From Chlorokybus atmophyticus (Eukaryota; Streptophyta; Chlorokybophyceae; Chlorokybales; Chlorokybaceae): 64,000 nucleotides of DNA. The position numbers and the translations under genes are program-made. Position 1 is the first letter of the stretch. Each line of letters begins with the position of its first letter. The DNA is taken from assembly GCA_009103225.1 (NCBI GenBank), contig RHPI01002568.1, positions 127,719 through 191,718 on the forward strand, written 5' to 3'. Positions 41,175-53,984 of the stretch are shown here, one piece after another. The notes under the pieces are model-generated. The model worked only from the letters and a program-made list of their open reading frames with translations. It had not been told where the DNA came from and searched no databases.

Positions 41175-44100
41175 TTATGCATCGCCATCTTGGACCAGAT
41201 CCTCATCAGCATTGATCCGTCTGTAAAACTCTGCAAGCGTGATGCAGGGAACATGATAGAGTCTGGCCATTTTCTTCAGATCTTCACAATCGGAGATGAC
41301 GGCGACGCGGTAGCCCTTGTCCAGCTTGTGAAGCGCGCACTTGACAATGCGATAATTATGCTTCAGCTGTTGGCTGCGCAGATGTGGATACCCAGTGAAC
41401 ACCCTTCTGTCCTCAAGCCTGTCCTGGTCTTGCAAGAAGCGCATTCTCGCCCTGCGGAGCTTGTTAAGAGACTTCCATGTCTTGCCAGCAGCGTCGGCAA
41501 TCGCTGCACCTCGTGTTGGGTTGTAGTGTAAGTTGCCAATTTCGCTGTTGACAACAAAAGGGAGGCGCAGTACGGCGTCAGCATAGCGCGGCGCACGAAG
41601 CTCTTTTTCTATGGCGAAGTTTTTCTTTCCAAACTCCAACGCTGCATTCACATCGGGCACCAGGTACAGCTGCTTCCCCGTGCCGTGCAATGGTCGCTGC
41701 CGCTTGGGAGCTGGCGGGTCTGCAAACGTCACCCGCTTACGAGCTGGTGGTTGCTGCTTTGGTGCTGCTGTGCTTCCGTTTTGTTCTGCACTCTTCACCT
41801 CGGGCTTGGCGTCCACTTGTACCTTATCTTGTGCTGGTGCCTCAAAAGGTTGTTGTTCTTGTCTCCGCTGCTGCGACTGCTGCTGCTGCTGCTCAGGCGA
41901 GTCCACGGCTTTTTGCGTCTGCTGTGACGCTGTGTTGTTTGCTTCCGCTGCACGTGTGTGCTTACAGGCTGCAGCTTGTTCTTCTCTATCTTCGCCAACG
42001 GCTTCGTCCGGCTGCCCTTCTTGAGGTTCGCCATCTTCAATAGGCACTGCAGCCATGTAGTGTGTTCTCGTCCCTCCTGGCAGAAGAGCCACATGTGCAA
42101 CGTTATAAAAGTACTCATCTCCTGTGGCTTGGGCTGTTGGAGTGATGGTCAGTGATCGCACTTGTCCCTGATCTGCATCATCGTCCAAGAGCGTTAGTTG
42201 CTGCATGTCGCTGTTCCTATTACACATGATGTTGCAACTAACATGGCAGCATTGACGGTTGACGAGTGGTTACAGAGTGGTGTGTTGTGCCCACCTATGG
42301 TCCAAATTCTAAGGTTGATGTTGAGCGCTCGAGACAGGGAGTTGATAACCATATCGTCCGCCCATTCCGTGTCCTCAGCCATCCGCTGAAAATAGTCTTC
42401 CATGGTTCGCCCGTTCAAGCGCTGCAAAAGGCTGTCATGATAGTCGTCATCTTCCTGCTGTAGCTTCCACAGGTGGTCGAGAGCCATTGAACGAAGTTGC
42501 CGCGCGACATCCGAACCCTGAATACCAAAATAGACTCTCGCAATGGCATGGAAGAAGCAGCTTCCGTCTGCTTTTACATCTTCAAGTCGAAGAGGCGTGT
42601 ACGGCGGCGGCAATGCTCGCAGTGCTCTCGTCAGGCGGGCAGCATCAGTTTCCTGTTCAGCGATCATGACGGGTCTGTCGTCTTGTTCTCTATCGTCTGC
42701 ACTCTCAGGCGTCAAGGTGGGTCGCTGCCGCGCCAGGCTTGACAGGTGCTCGTTCTCTCCCAGCACTGACACTTCTGCTCTCTGGCGCTCGCGCATCAGT
42801 GCTTCACCATTGGCTTGTGCGCTGCGAGTGCGATCCTCCGCATCGCGGGGCTCTTGCAAGTCCTTGCACGCTAGCTCAAGGTGTTGTGAGCAGATCCGCA
42901 GCATGGACAACGATGTTTGCATGCTGGCGCGTCGCTTATCAAAAGCAGCCTCGTTGCTTGAGACAATGTGCTGCAGTGCTGCCATGATGATGTCGGGCAA
43001 GGCAGGTGGGCGACTTCGCGCTCCAGAAAGAAGGCGTCGCTCAATGAAGATTACCTGCTGGTTAAACCTTGCAAGCAGTGTCTGTTCGAGAGTGCTGCCG
43101 AGGTCGTCGTAAACTACCTCCAGCCGCTCCCTTAGCTTCTGCTTAAGGGCACTCAAGCTGGCCGTTTTGCGATACTCGTTAATTGACTCCAGCAGCCTAC
43201 GTATCACTTTCTTTTCGTCCTCTATGAGGTAGTGCTTCTCCAACACGGAAGGCTCAAGCGTTCGGAAGGTGCCCTTGCCTTCGCCGGCAATGAAAAAGTG
43301 TGCCAGCTCTTCTTCCAGCCTGGGCTTGCCTATTGTGTCCAAGTACTGCTGCACAGAGGTTCTCACTTGGGTTTCACCATTCCGCAATTGTGTGTGATGT
43401 GACAGCATGCTGCTGATGTAAGTTGCCATGCGCTTGGTCAACTCAGAAGCTGCGTCGTTGATGCAAGCTCGCAGTTGTGGTATAAGGTGCTGGAACTTCA
43501 CGTCAATGTGATCGAACAGATAGCTGAACAGGTAGAAGGATTTGCGGTTGCCACAGTATGTTGGATGGAGGGCGTCCTTGGCGTTCCTGGCAGTCAGCTT
43601 TTCGCTAATCTTCTTCTCATCACTCCAGTTACGCTCCGCATGTGTTAGGGCGCTAGCCATGGCTTCACTGACATGCTCATCGACGAAAGTATGTATGCAG
43701 CCGTCCACTTTGCTGCGGATCTCATTAAGCAACGGTTTGAACTCTTTTTCGCATCCATCCCTGAAGTTTTCACGACCACGCTGCGTGTGCCTCCTCCTCT
43801 TACAGTAACTGTCAGCCAACTCTCGCAGCGCTCGCTCCTCCACTGACAGGGTATTTGATGTCTGTTTGCAGAGCTCCACGCCAGCATGTATGCGGTTCTG
43901 CAGGTCCTTCGTAAGCCTCAAGGCAGCAGACACCGACGGGAGCTCAATCAAGCTCAGCAACTCCCACCCACGGCACAAAGGCAGTATTTCTCGCGCGTGG
44001 TCCGCATCCTCACCCTGTAGCTCTTCCGCGCCTAGGATGATGGCTGCGTGATGCAGCGGATACGAGGTTATAAGCCGGATGCTGCTGCTCATGACTGCTT

Positions 44101-47100
44101 GCATTCGCTCTTCAACTTGAGTCATTAGGTCGTTGTTTACATCTTGCTCTTCTTGCGCTTGCGGCCATTGTTCCAGCAGCATGTCGGACACTAACCTCTC
44201 CAACGTCTCAGAAGTTTTTTCCTCAAGTGTTCGAGCCGCTGCTTCAAGATGACTGCGCTCCCTGCACATGTGTGCAAGCCCAACAGCTGGGAGCCCCTTT
44301 CCACGGTTGAAGAGCCAGATCAGATGGTGGCGTTCGGGACTGTTGCACAGATTGCGCATGAACCTGGAGTCCTGTAGAAACTGCACAACTTCCCTACTGC
44401 ATTCAGCTTCCCGCTGCGTCACGCACACGACGGTTGTCGCCTGACGCAACATGTCTTGTGTTGCAGCCAGCCTGAGAGGATCGCAATCATCGAGCCCTGG
44501 GCCATCCATTAACCGGCAGCCTTTTACAATGCGACATGGTGCAAAGACAGTGATGCTCTTGATAGCTGCTCGGCACAAGTTTCCAGCACAGTTGGCCTGT
44601 TGCAGCGCTCTGCGCACAAAGCATCTGTCTAGCATGGTGTCTGCAGATGCTGCTGCGTACAGGAAGGTTTTCCCAAGCTTCTTCTGCTTTTCAGCACGCA
44701 GTGTTGCATTCACCTCCTTTGACTTGTGCTCGTCTTCCACCAACTCTCGGTACCTCTTCTGCAACAGGTGCAGCTCCTGCTTTGCAGTTTGGTCGTCTGC
44801 AGGCATTGTGATCTTGTTGGCTAGAACCGAAGCATGAAGTGCAGGTCGAAGAGTGGTTTTGACGCACTCTCGAAAGGCTTGCAGCTGTTGTTCCACCCAA
44901 GCAGCATCGTTGTACTCCACCAGTGCGTGCCAACTGGTACCATACTGCACGTTGACTACAACCGCTGTTGTTGCGGATGTCCCATTGGAGCTAGGAAGCA
45001 AGAACGGCTTGTGACGCCCACCCTCGCTGGTGCTTTCTCCATTGTCATCATCGTCACCAGTATCGTTGGTGGCGTCAATGCTATTCAAGGAATCACCATG
45101 GCACACGCGTTTGATGCTGCCGTATGTGCACTCGTACTCGTTGTTCGCGTTGAACCATGATGGGTACACTGCGGCGTCCTCGTTCTCCCCGGTCCAGGTT
45201 TCCAAAACAACCTCCATGCTCCGCAGCATTTCACAGATTTCATCCTCCGTCTTGCTGTTCTCAATGCTTGGCAGGACAATGCCTTCTTCCTCTTCTAAGA
45301 CACTATGCACACAAACTCTCTCTGAGCTTTGACACGAAGCTGCTGCGTGTAGGAACGACTTACATGCAAGCCTGCATTGCAAAAGGCATACCTCATAACA
45401 TGCTTGATCGCCTCAAGCCCTTTGAGCCGTTTCAGGCGACTGAGTACAGCCAGATTGTCATGGTACTGGTGCTCGTCTACGCTTGTCAGCAACAGAAGAA
45501 GGTTGATGATAAACGTCTTGCCCACTCCGTTGTTGCCCAGAAATGCAACGGCCCCTCCTGGTGTCCCTTCCATGATCGCCATCCAGCACCGCTCTGTTGC
45601 CTCCAGCACTGCTTTCAGCTCCTCCTTATTGGCGCCCTGCATTCATGAGAGGCACGATTGTCATGGCACGGGACTTTCTTTCTTTTGCATCAGCTCTGCC
45701 TGCTCTCACTATCTCGCTTCGAAGGCAAGCTGCTACGCCTGCGGCCATGCAAGGTGATGACACATGAGTGACTTGTAACCCTTTTGCTCACCGCACGACG
45801 TATTGTGGCCAAGATGTCCTCCAGAGCATATACCGCCTTGTTGACTGGCTGGCTAACAAACCTGGGTTCTATTTGAAGGACGGCACAAGTGTAGCATATT
45901 TTAAGCAAGCACGACAGATGCTGCATGGCGGCAAATACATCTTGCTTGCCTCCAAATGCGTGTAGTAGTCATTGCGTGAGTATTGTGCTGGTTGGTTTTT
46001 GCGTGCAGGCACTCTCGAAGAAAACTCACCTGTTTTTTCTATTCTTGCGCGCTTTTCCACTGGAGTCTCAACATCTTGCGGCTCTTCTGCATTACACGCA
46101 TGTACTTAATTGCACATGCAGATTTTGCAAGTTGTGCGACCATTACCAAAGCCACATGCTGTGCGCAGCAAGGAGTGAACAATGCATGCTCGAACAGCAC
46201 AAACGTCAAGCAAACAGTTGATGTTGGTTTTGTTTCCAAAAGCGCACCTGCTGTATCCGCACTGGCAGCCAGCAGGGCATTGCGTTGCAAAGCCCATTGC
46301 GCACGTAAACCGGCTTCATGTACCCACTGTGTTGTCGGTGCGGACCCAGGTGGTCTGAACGACGCGCGAAGGCGTTGAATATTCCTGTGAGCAAAGTCCA
46401 GTAAAGTAACATACAGCGAATGAGTACATATTCGACAACAGTACCAGGTATGTGGTGGGTGCATGCCTGCATTGGTGTACATATGTACCTTCTGGTGGCT
46501 GAGCTATTTATAGACTCAACACGCACTTCCCATACTCCTCCAAGAGCCTTTTCAACTTCCTGCAGTGTGCGGAGATGTGAGCTGAAGCAATGCCTGAAGG
46601 AATGCATCCTGCCGCACAAGGGGCAGTCGACGCCAAGATATAAGCAAACTACTCGTGCTCAAAGGTGTTGAGACGAGGACATTATGGTAATGTCTCCTGT
46701 GCGATGCGAGGAGTGTGCCCCCTTCCTCATGCAGTAGTTTGACTGCAGCTCCAATTGGTGTACTTGTGATTGTCTAATCAACCAATCGTGTCTGCATGTG
46801 TGCAGTTTTGGTGCAAGTAACATAGAACGTTCAGCCAAAAGGACTTCGTGCCTGAGAATGTACATGTGTGTACACATTGCCATATAGAAAACACACAAAC
46901 AGGCTGGACGATGCCAATATGCTATCGCAATGCCAACTTCAACCGATGAGACAGCATGTATTGATGTGCACTTACTAAGCATGCATAGATGGAAGTTGTT
47001 CCTAGAGCACCAGTGCTTTCGGTGCACATCGCGCTGACTCACCGGCCTTTGCAGCCATTCTTGCAGCTGCAAGCGCCTTTCTTCAGCAGTTACGTCTACG

Positions 47101-47147
47101 TCTGCAGTAGGGAATCGCGGAAGCTTGAGGGGGAGCTGGGGAGGCAT
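41175..47147 (-). CDS. Dynamin-like GTPase - OTU deubiquitinase - PIN-like nuclease fusion, seven exons
   Basis: Exons 47147-47043, 46559-46489, 46384-46248, 45868-45792, 45636-45392, 45326-42295 and 42172-41175 keep phase across all six GT-AG introns, giving about 1554 residues and a TAA stop. A large GTPase domain has its P-loop at about 164-171 (GNNGVGKT), a switch-I Thr near 331 (SATTAVV), and DGPG at about 486-489; it resembles the dynamin-superfamily nuclear GTPase SLIP-GC more than classical dynamins. A long helical region follows. An OTU cysteine protease domain starts near 1120, with Cys in DGSCFF (about 1135) and His in THY (about 1260). A Gln-rich linker and basic stretch (PARKRVTFADPPAPKRQRP) lead to a PIN-like domain at about 1388-1540 with acidic residues in VPDVN, VVNSEIGNL and ISDCEDL. 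A role in ubiquitin editing plus RNA cleavage, for example in defence or stress, is inference. The start codon is the first Met in the first exon found; earlier exons are possible. Confidence 0.78.
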
Positions 47148-47499
47148 TGCTGCTGCTCGTCCTCTCCCCACAGCAAGGTCTCTGGTGTACACATTAAACA
47201 ATGTCAACATCGTTAACAAGGAGGTTGAAAATGCGCCATACATGTATAGCTGAATGCAAGTTGCGTCGTTGTGCTGACAGCGCTGATATCAGAACTGCCA
47301 CGAACTTACGATGTCTGAACGTTGCCACCAACAGCCATGACAGCTCTCAGGTGTGCTTGCAGCACGACAACCTACCACCACCAACACCAAAGCGACAGCG
47401 ACAACAGCTGTTGCTACGTCAGAGACCAAGTACTACCGACGGTGGGAGGGATTGCACAAGTTCATTGGTGAACAATCACAAGTCTACGGATGATCTCCA

Positions 47500-47868
47500 G
47501 TTAGTGCCGTATGCGCGTGCGGGTGTATGTGATCATGATGAAGGAAAGAAATATGCAGTGATGCCAACTTTTTACGCACATTAGTTCATTCCGTAGCAGG
47601 GAATAACTTGCAACACGCGCAGCACATACCAAGGGCGCAACACCTCCAACTGCAACACCACGAACGAAATACATCACAAAACCACGCAAGAAAAGCCATT
47701 CAGACCACCACACACGGTGACACCAGGACAACACCCAGGACTCACCTCACAGTAGGCGCATGTGTCGCAGTTGCAAGTGCCAACGAGCCGTGTCGTTAGT
47801 GCTGTCGCTCGTCCGCCTTGCTGCTTCTGCTGCGTCCTTAGCCCCACACCATGTAGTGCGTGCCTCAC
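47500..47868 (-). other. Possible upstream exons with a Cys cluster
   Basis: A start at 47868 reads through a basic segment to GTCNCDTCAYCE and reaches a GTGAGT donor near 47746. A later acceptor (GTGTTGCAG near 47654) opens a short in-phase piece (LEVLRP) with a GTATGTG donor. These may be the first exons of the GTPase-OTU-PIN gene or of a separate small gene; no link to exon 47147 could be shown. Confidence 0.25.
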
Positions 47869-47899
47869 TGGTGCGCAGCACTCTGGTGCACACCGCCGC

Positions 47900-50800
47900 C
47901 GCCGCCGAATAGCTGCCTCCCTGCCGCGCAGGTCAAAGCAGCAGCAGAAGACGACCCATCAACCGCCAGCAGTTTGTACATTTGCAGCTACGACGTGCAC
48001 GGTACCTAAGTTAGTCAACTCGGACTGACTTCAGCATTGAGCCAGAGCGTTACGGTCCTTAGTTAATTTAGCTACCCTAAGACCCGCAGGCGGCATGAGA
48101 CTCGCAAGACGTTGCATCAGGCATTTTTGTGCCGACGACTGACGGCAGCAGTTGGTGTCGCGCGGCCGCTAATCATTCAGTGACGACGGTCGGTGGAGCG
48201 GCGTCGTTGCAGGTCTGACGCGACGTGTGGCCTAGCACCGTCTGAACGCGGTAGGGTTAACTGCCCTTAGTTGGGAATTGACCCTTACTTGGGAACATCA
48301 CGTTTTCGGGCTGCAGCTGCCGGCCTAGCAAGTCTTTCCCGGTCAGGTTATTGGGGTTGTTAGCCCTCGTAAAGACCTATCCAACGAACCCAAACGGCCA
48401 ATCAGGCCAGGAGTCATGCATTATTGAAAATGAACAATTTTGCATGAAAACGGGCCAAAGTTTGTAGTATCATAACTTTTTCACATGAAGTCCAAATGCG
48501 TTTTTTGTCTTCGTGCCTAGTTTTTTTTACTGTTAAGACCTTATTTCCCAAGTTTTATTCCATTCTATGCGGAAATGGGATTTCACCTAGGGAAGTGCCC
48601 TAGCGTTTTCTGAGTCCCCAAGATAGGGCTCGGGCAATGTGACACCCCTCACACCCTCTACTTCGGCGCGCCCTCACTCAATACTCATTATTAATATGTG
48701 AAAAATCATTGTGTAGCTAATACTTCTGTTAACATCTATTGTTTATATATGTCCGCCCCAAAACCAACAACGCCGCCGCGAAATCCTTCAACCCCCAAAC
48801 AGCCCCAGGTTAGGGCAGTTGACCCTATGTTGAACATATGGCGGCCGCAACGCGAACGGCCCCACGGCAGATGGTGCCTTCAAAGGACGTTTTGTATCAG
48901 CAGGGCGTGACGCAGTTTAGCCGAACCGTCACAACGATGCGTCCACACAACCGAACATGTGATCCAATTTCAGCGACTTGGCGGAGGTAGGGTGGTCTGT
49001 GAGCAGCGGCGATGGACCCTGACAATAGCCGCAGCAGCAGCTGGAGGCGGAGCAGACGCCAGCGCCGCAAGGCGGCTGCCCCGCGCACCCAATCTCACGT
49101 CCGCCTCCTTAGCCAACGCCACGGCAAGCAAAGCTAGAGCAGGCGACGCCGCTGGCGCGTTCAGTCAAAAGAATGTATACAGCTGTGGCACTACTCGACG
49201 ACGCTTACACCAACACGGTTGCTGCTGCTGCTTCTACGACTTAATAACGGTGATACCGACAATCGCTAATGTGATCACTATCATGCTGATTAATAATCAA
49301 GCAATTAAGCCGAGCACTGCACCATTAGCTTGAGATGTGTTTAAATGGACAAGACTCCCATATATGGTTCAGACATGTGATACACATGGAAGCATGCCCG
49401 CTGCAAAAGTTATGCATTTATTAACATGATTGGTGGTTTACAAGGCAACCACCTGTTACTACGCTTACTTAATAGCAATCGGTGAGGCCTGTCGCAGGAA
49501 GGCCTGTGCGACACAACACCTTAAGGTCAATTCCGGATCGTGCCTATCGGCCCCACGGACTGGGCTCAATGCTTACAAGATGTGTGCCTTCTAACCTGGG
49601 TGGGCGTCTGCCCCACTGGGTTGAGCACTTGGGCTACACAGCAGATGGCTGCCATTGCTTCCAACCTAATAATAGATCTGGCACAAAGGCAAGACAGGCT
49701 ATAATGGAGCTTAACTCTCCAGCGACCATCAGAGCTGCTACCATACCTAAGCATATCCGTTTTTTCATTTACAGGTGCCCGGCCTGTACCGGAGATTCAC
49801 TGCGAGTAACTCAACATTTGGTTTATTGTGCAATCCATTGGCTTAAGGCGCAGTCAAAACTTCGTACTCTACGCTCGTTGCTCGAAAGTAATTAACGACA
49901 ATTTGTACATGCCAAGTAGCAGTGGTCAACCTTAATGGCAGATTGTGGGCATACCAGTGCTGCCCTACTTTAAAAGCATCTTGCAATAGCATCTACAACC
50001 TGCAAACCACATATTTTTATCACCACGACAATGCCCAACTGTTGCATTGAGAGTGGTCGTGCATTCATCCAGAACAACACAGATGATTATAGATAATGCC
50101 TCATCACAAACGCAATGATAGGCCATCGTCATTTGCGCATTTACGCGCACACACGCATTGCAGGTATGTGAGAACGTGACTTAAATCGTGCCTACATGCG
50201 TAAAAATTACAAACCAGCGTGCAGAGCACACAAGGTAGTCAACTGTCGCGTGTGCACTCATTGAGTTGTCACAACACTTTGCGATAACTAACTGTAAAAG
50301 CAATCGTACGGATAATTTACAATGGTTTTGGGCCTGTGTTTTGACACGACCCACCTGTCTATGGCTTGGCCTGCAGCAAGTGATATGCATCACGTAAATA
50401 ACGTACGCAGCTTGCCCCCGTGCGGCAACATTGCGGTCTCGCCTGACTCAATCGGATGCCTTAACCACAAATTTATGCCATGGCATGCATGGGCTCGTCA
50501 TATACCCGAACGCGTAAGCTTCCAATCGGTTTAGCATTAATTAATGTTTTTAACGGCAATCAACCATGTGGAGATGAAGAGCGGTGCACGTACCTGCATG
50601 GCTTCCTGCTGTCCACAGTGTCAGGATGCCCAGTAGCAATCTTCATACTTTGGCAGGCCTGCAAGCAGCCAGTTGGGCATCACCAACATGTAAGCTACAT
50701 GAATTACATCATTGACTCACCATCAATGACCGTCATTGACATTATGTGACATAACCTCCTGCTCACCTGCGTATTGCTAAGGTTAAATCTCAACATAGCA

Positions 50801-52390
50801 GCGCCAACATATATCACCTTGCGCACACGGTGGTATCAACATCATGCTTAGACGCAGCTGACTACAAACTACCAGAGGTGTTAAGATACAATTTGTGCGA
50901 GCTATGGCAGCAAGTGCAACATTGAACTCACCGCCAACATCCTGCATTGTGGAACGTGCAATTGGCAGTGCATTAATAACCTGCTTGGCTGCGGCGTTGG
51001 AATTTGGGACCATAGCAAAACGTCAGCTTATCACCTTGAATGGCCTCAACATGAAGTAGCGGGACAGGAACATATCATGCTAACCGTCTAGGAGGGCTCA
51101 CACTCCTCGCACATCCTTACATCCAGTGCACGACCCCGCGTTACCAGCATCAATTGATGGTTTACGACGAACCACGCATCACATCATCAACATAAGCAGC
51201 CATGCGTAGATGACCCGTTGGTAGTCTCCATCCAAGGGTCCCACGCGATCGCTACTCCCGACGATCGAATACCGCAGGATCTCCCGCAAAAGCTGATCCG
51301 TTAAAAACCTAGAATTTCTCACTTACAGTATCACCAAGTACCAAGTAGTTGGTGATACTGTAAGTGAGAAATTCTAGGTTAAGTTGTGCATGCCGGTGTC
51401 GTCTGTGAGACTTGGGTGACTTTGCTGTGCGTGGACTTGGTGTTGTTGATTGTCGCGCGCAACTAGCAAGCTGTGAAGGGAATCCAACTGTGTACAACAA
51501 GCTGTCCCGCTTGCGAAGAAACCTTTACCACTGTGAAGCGGGTACCTCATCTTACACGGTACTGCTGTCATGGGTGTGCGCTTGGTCGCACTCACGTGGA
51601 TGGTGTGCTAGTTGCATTCCGAGTGCAGCATCAGTATACTTGTTGCATTCGTTTACCTCACTTAACAGTAGAGAGTCTTATGTTACCTCAGTGCAAGGAA
51701 CTGTGTCACAGCATTACACGATAGTAATGGCTTGTTGACTCACAGTATTACCCCCTTTGCTTATGAGTGTTCTGCATCAGCGCTGCGTGCATTCTTGCCG
51801 TCAGAACAATTGCATCATTCAGGGAGTAGTCATTTGCTTGCACATAGCGCATTAGTAGCGTATAACATCGGCCGGGGGGACACTTTTGGTGTAGCGTTGT
51901 TTAGGGTTTTGATATAATCAAGCACAGTCTGCCACTAGCAAGACATGTTTCATCAGCTTGCACTGTGTGCGAGCTATTTGGAGTTGTGATGAAAATTGCC
52001 ATCACCCCGAATTATCATTGACACTGATACCATATGTTAGACCCTTGAAGTGGTGCATGTTTCAAGTGACGTATATGCATGTTGATAGCACGCAGCACAT
52101 AAGGGGGTATCATGTGCATCACACGCAATGCCAAACAGTGGTAAGGATCTATATGCACCAGGTCAAGTACAGAGCCTACAGAACACAAACACGCCATTGT
52201 ATTACCTAACATGTACAAGTTCATCAACATATTTAAGGAGGTTCCTACATAGGAGCACTATGCATGGAGGGTAAAACTCAACTATCTTGAACAAAGGGTC
52301 TTCATGGCTTCTTCTGCAATGGTTCAACAATGTCATCCTCCGGAGTGTCTTAGGGCTCAGACCGGGGCTCAGACTGGGGCTAAGACTGGG
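47900..52390. other. About 4.5 kb without a supported gene
   Basis: Many short frames occur but none has a domain or a splice structure I can defend. 48060-48700 has terminal-repeat-like features without a detectable partner in the window. On the plus strand 51473-51724 has a Cys-rich stretch (CPACEETFTTVKRVPHL followed by CCHGC) that could be a zinc-ribbon exon or chance. A long hairpin is at 51306-51380. Confidence 0.4.
51306..51380. repeat. 32-bp perfect inverted repeat with 11-base loop
   Basis: Arms 51306-51337 and 51349-51380 are perfectly complementary; the arm begins AACCTAGAATTTCTCACTTA. A diverged single arm preceded by similar sequence (TTTCTCACTTACAGTGTCACC, then CTGATCCG) occurs at about 58943-58977. 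Confidence 0.95.
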
Positions 52391-52392
52391 GA

Positions 52393-52890
52393 TCAGCTTG
52401 GGACCAGCACAAAGCTAACCCATCCGGATCTCTGCATGTATTGCAGCCTCTCGTGAAACGTGAACATTGCGTGCCTTGCCTGTGCACCCTTTTGCTGCCA
52501 TGAGCTTCTTCCACGCCTCCGACACTTGCGGTGGTGGTCAGTACATTTTTTCACCTTGACTTCTTCTCGACCAGTAAGGCGGGTAATGCACAAGTCGTGG
52601 AGGTGCTTCTCACACCCTGGCTGATTGCACCTGTTGGGGTACATGGCGGCAAAGTCGATTGTCTCTCAATTAACAACAGAGCAGCCTTTAACATACTGTG
52701 AGCAGTTCCCTGAGCTCCTTGTCGCCACAATCTCCGCATCACTTTTTTTTTGCTTCGGGATATTGTCCTCCTTGGGGCTGTCCAATGTAAGGTCCACAGG
52801 CTCATTAACGACGCAACTGCTGATGGTGGACTGCAGCTTTAGTGGCGACTTAGGGGACTCGGGCTCGCCTTCATCACCGCTAAGGTAATT
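52393..52890 (-). pseudogene. Unrecognised acidic plus Cys/His-rich protein with one in-frame TGA
   Basis: One frame reads LNYLSGDEGEPESPKSPLKL, then VVNEPVDLTLDSPKEDN, a Cys-containing stretch, TGA at 52668-52666, and continues in the same frame as MYPNRCNQPGCEKHLHDLCI and KKCTDHHRKCRRRGR to a stop at 52393. The acidic, Ser/Pro-rich part followed by CxxxxC...H..C spacing looks like a nuclear zinc-finger protein or a transposon accessory protein. No family is recognised. The frame upstream of 52890 is unclear, so the start is unknown. A single stop without frameshift suggests recent inactivation, or use of the downstream Met. Confidence 0.45.
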
Positions 52891-53099
52891 GAGGTCTAAG
52901 AACAGAGGTCTTTGAGCCGGTTGAGCCTCTCGTTCAAACTCGTTCGAACGTTTATTTGACTAAAGCAGGTGCACCACTTGCGTGTTGCATAAGTTGTGCA
53001 TATGCCAGAGTACACGCACGTTTGCACACAACAAATCCGCGAGCATGCTTATTGAATTGTGATTGTAAAGGTGCCCAACAATTGTGCTCCTTATGATAT

Positions 53100-53981
53100 T
53101 GGCATTTTCCCCAACCCATGGAAGCCCGGTTATAAGCCTGGCGTACCTCTGCTCCAAAAAACGCTTGCGTCGCTGAGAAGCATTCCGACAGGCTACGGCG
53201 TGCCCAACAACACGGTGTGCTGTCCGATGATGGACGGCAGCTCGTGGGCCAACGAGGGCGAGAACCGCTAATGGGAGCCCGCAATTAACGGCGTGTATCA
53301 CTTCAACCCGTGCCCCGAGGACGTGTGCTTACGCAGCCATACTTGCCCCAATGTACCCAACGCGCAGGGTGGGGACAAAGTGTACCTCGCCATAACCATC
53401 AGGTGCAAGACTTTTGAGAGTTCTGATGTTGTCTTGCTCTGTTGGTTGCTCTGTTGCGTGTTATGCGTAGTTTTTATTGTGTTGTAACGATTGTTCTGCA
53501 TTGTACTGTGCTGCAAAAACAATGATGTTGTTGCTCTGTTGGTGTCTTATGAAGTACTGTTGTAGTGCTGATCCATGGTCTTTGTGTTGGCAGGGAAGGG
53601 GAGACCGTTCCCGACAGCTTGGCAAGGCGTGTGGAGCAATCAGGTGAAAAGTTGGGTGGGCGATTATGGCTCCACACCGTGTCATGGGGCCCGACTGAGC
53701 ACACAATGTGGAAGGCGCACTTAATGGGCACGCTGTGGTCGATGCGAATCCAACCTTTTCACGAGTGGGCGAAAGCGCATGAGGACCCGGCGCAATCTCA
53801 TTTGAATGATGTGCGGCGGCAGTGTGGGAAGAGCTTTGCTTTTGTCATTGATGCCCACCGCGAGTGGTGTCCCGCCGACGTGTTGTCCCACTTGCACGAC
53901 ACCGAACGCTGCGCGCAAACCCACTTCCACCCGCGCCCGCACTCGCCCATCGTGATGTGCCACAATCAAGGGTCTTGTTGA
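53100..53981 (+). pseudogene. Unrecognised two-exon coding unit with one in-frame TAA
   Basis: An exon ending at 53402 (SIPTGYGVPNNTVCCPMMDG, in-frame TAA at 53269, then GVYHFNPCPEDVCLRSHTCP and YLAITIR) joins in phase to an exon at 53594-53981 (VPDSLARRVEQSGEKLGGRL, HTMWKAHLMGTLWSMRIQPF, CGKSFAFVIDAHREWC) across a 191-base GTGCAAG...GGCAG intron. The matching phase supports a true transcript unit. The upstream limit is uncertain. No domain is recognised; the Cys-rich first part and the Trp/His-rich second part do not match a family I know. It may be a degraded host gene or part of a mobile element that also includes the divergent unit at 52393-52890. Confidence 0.4.
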
Positions 53982-53984
53982 GTG

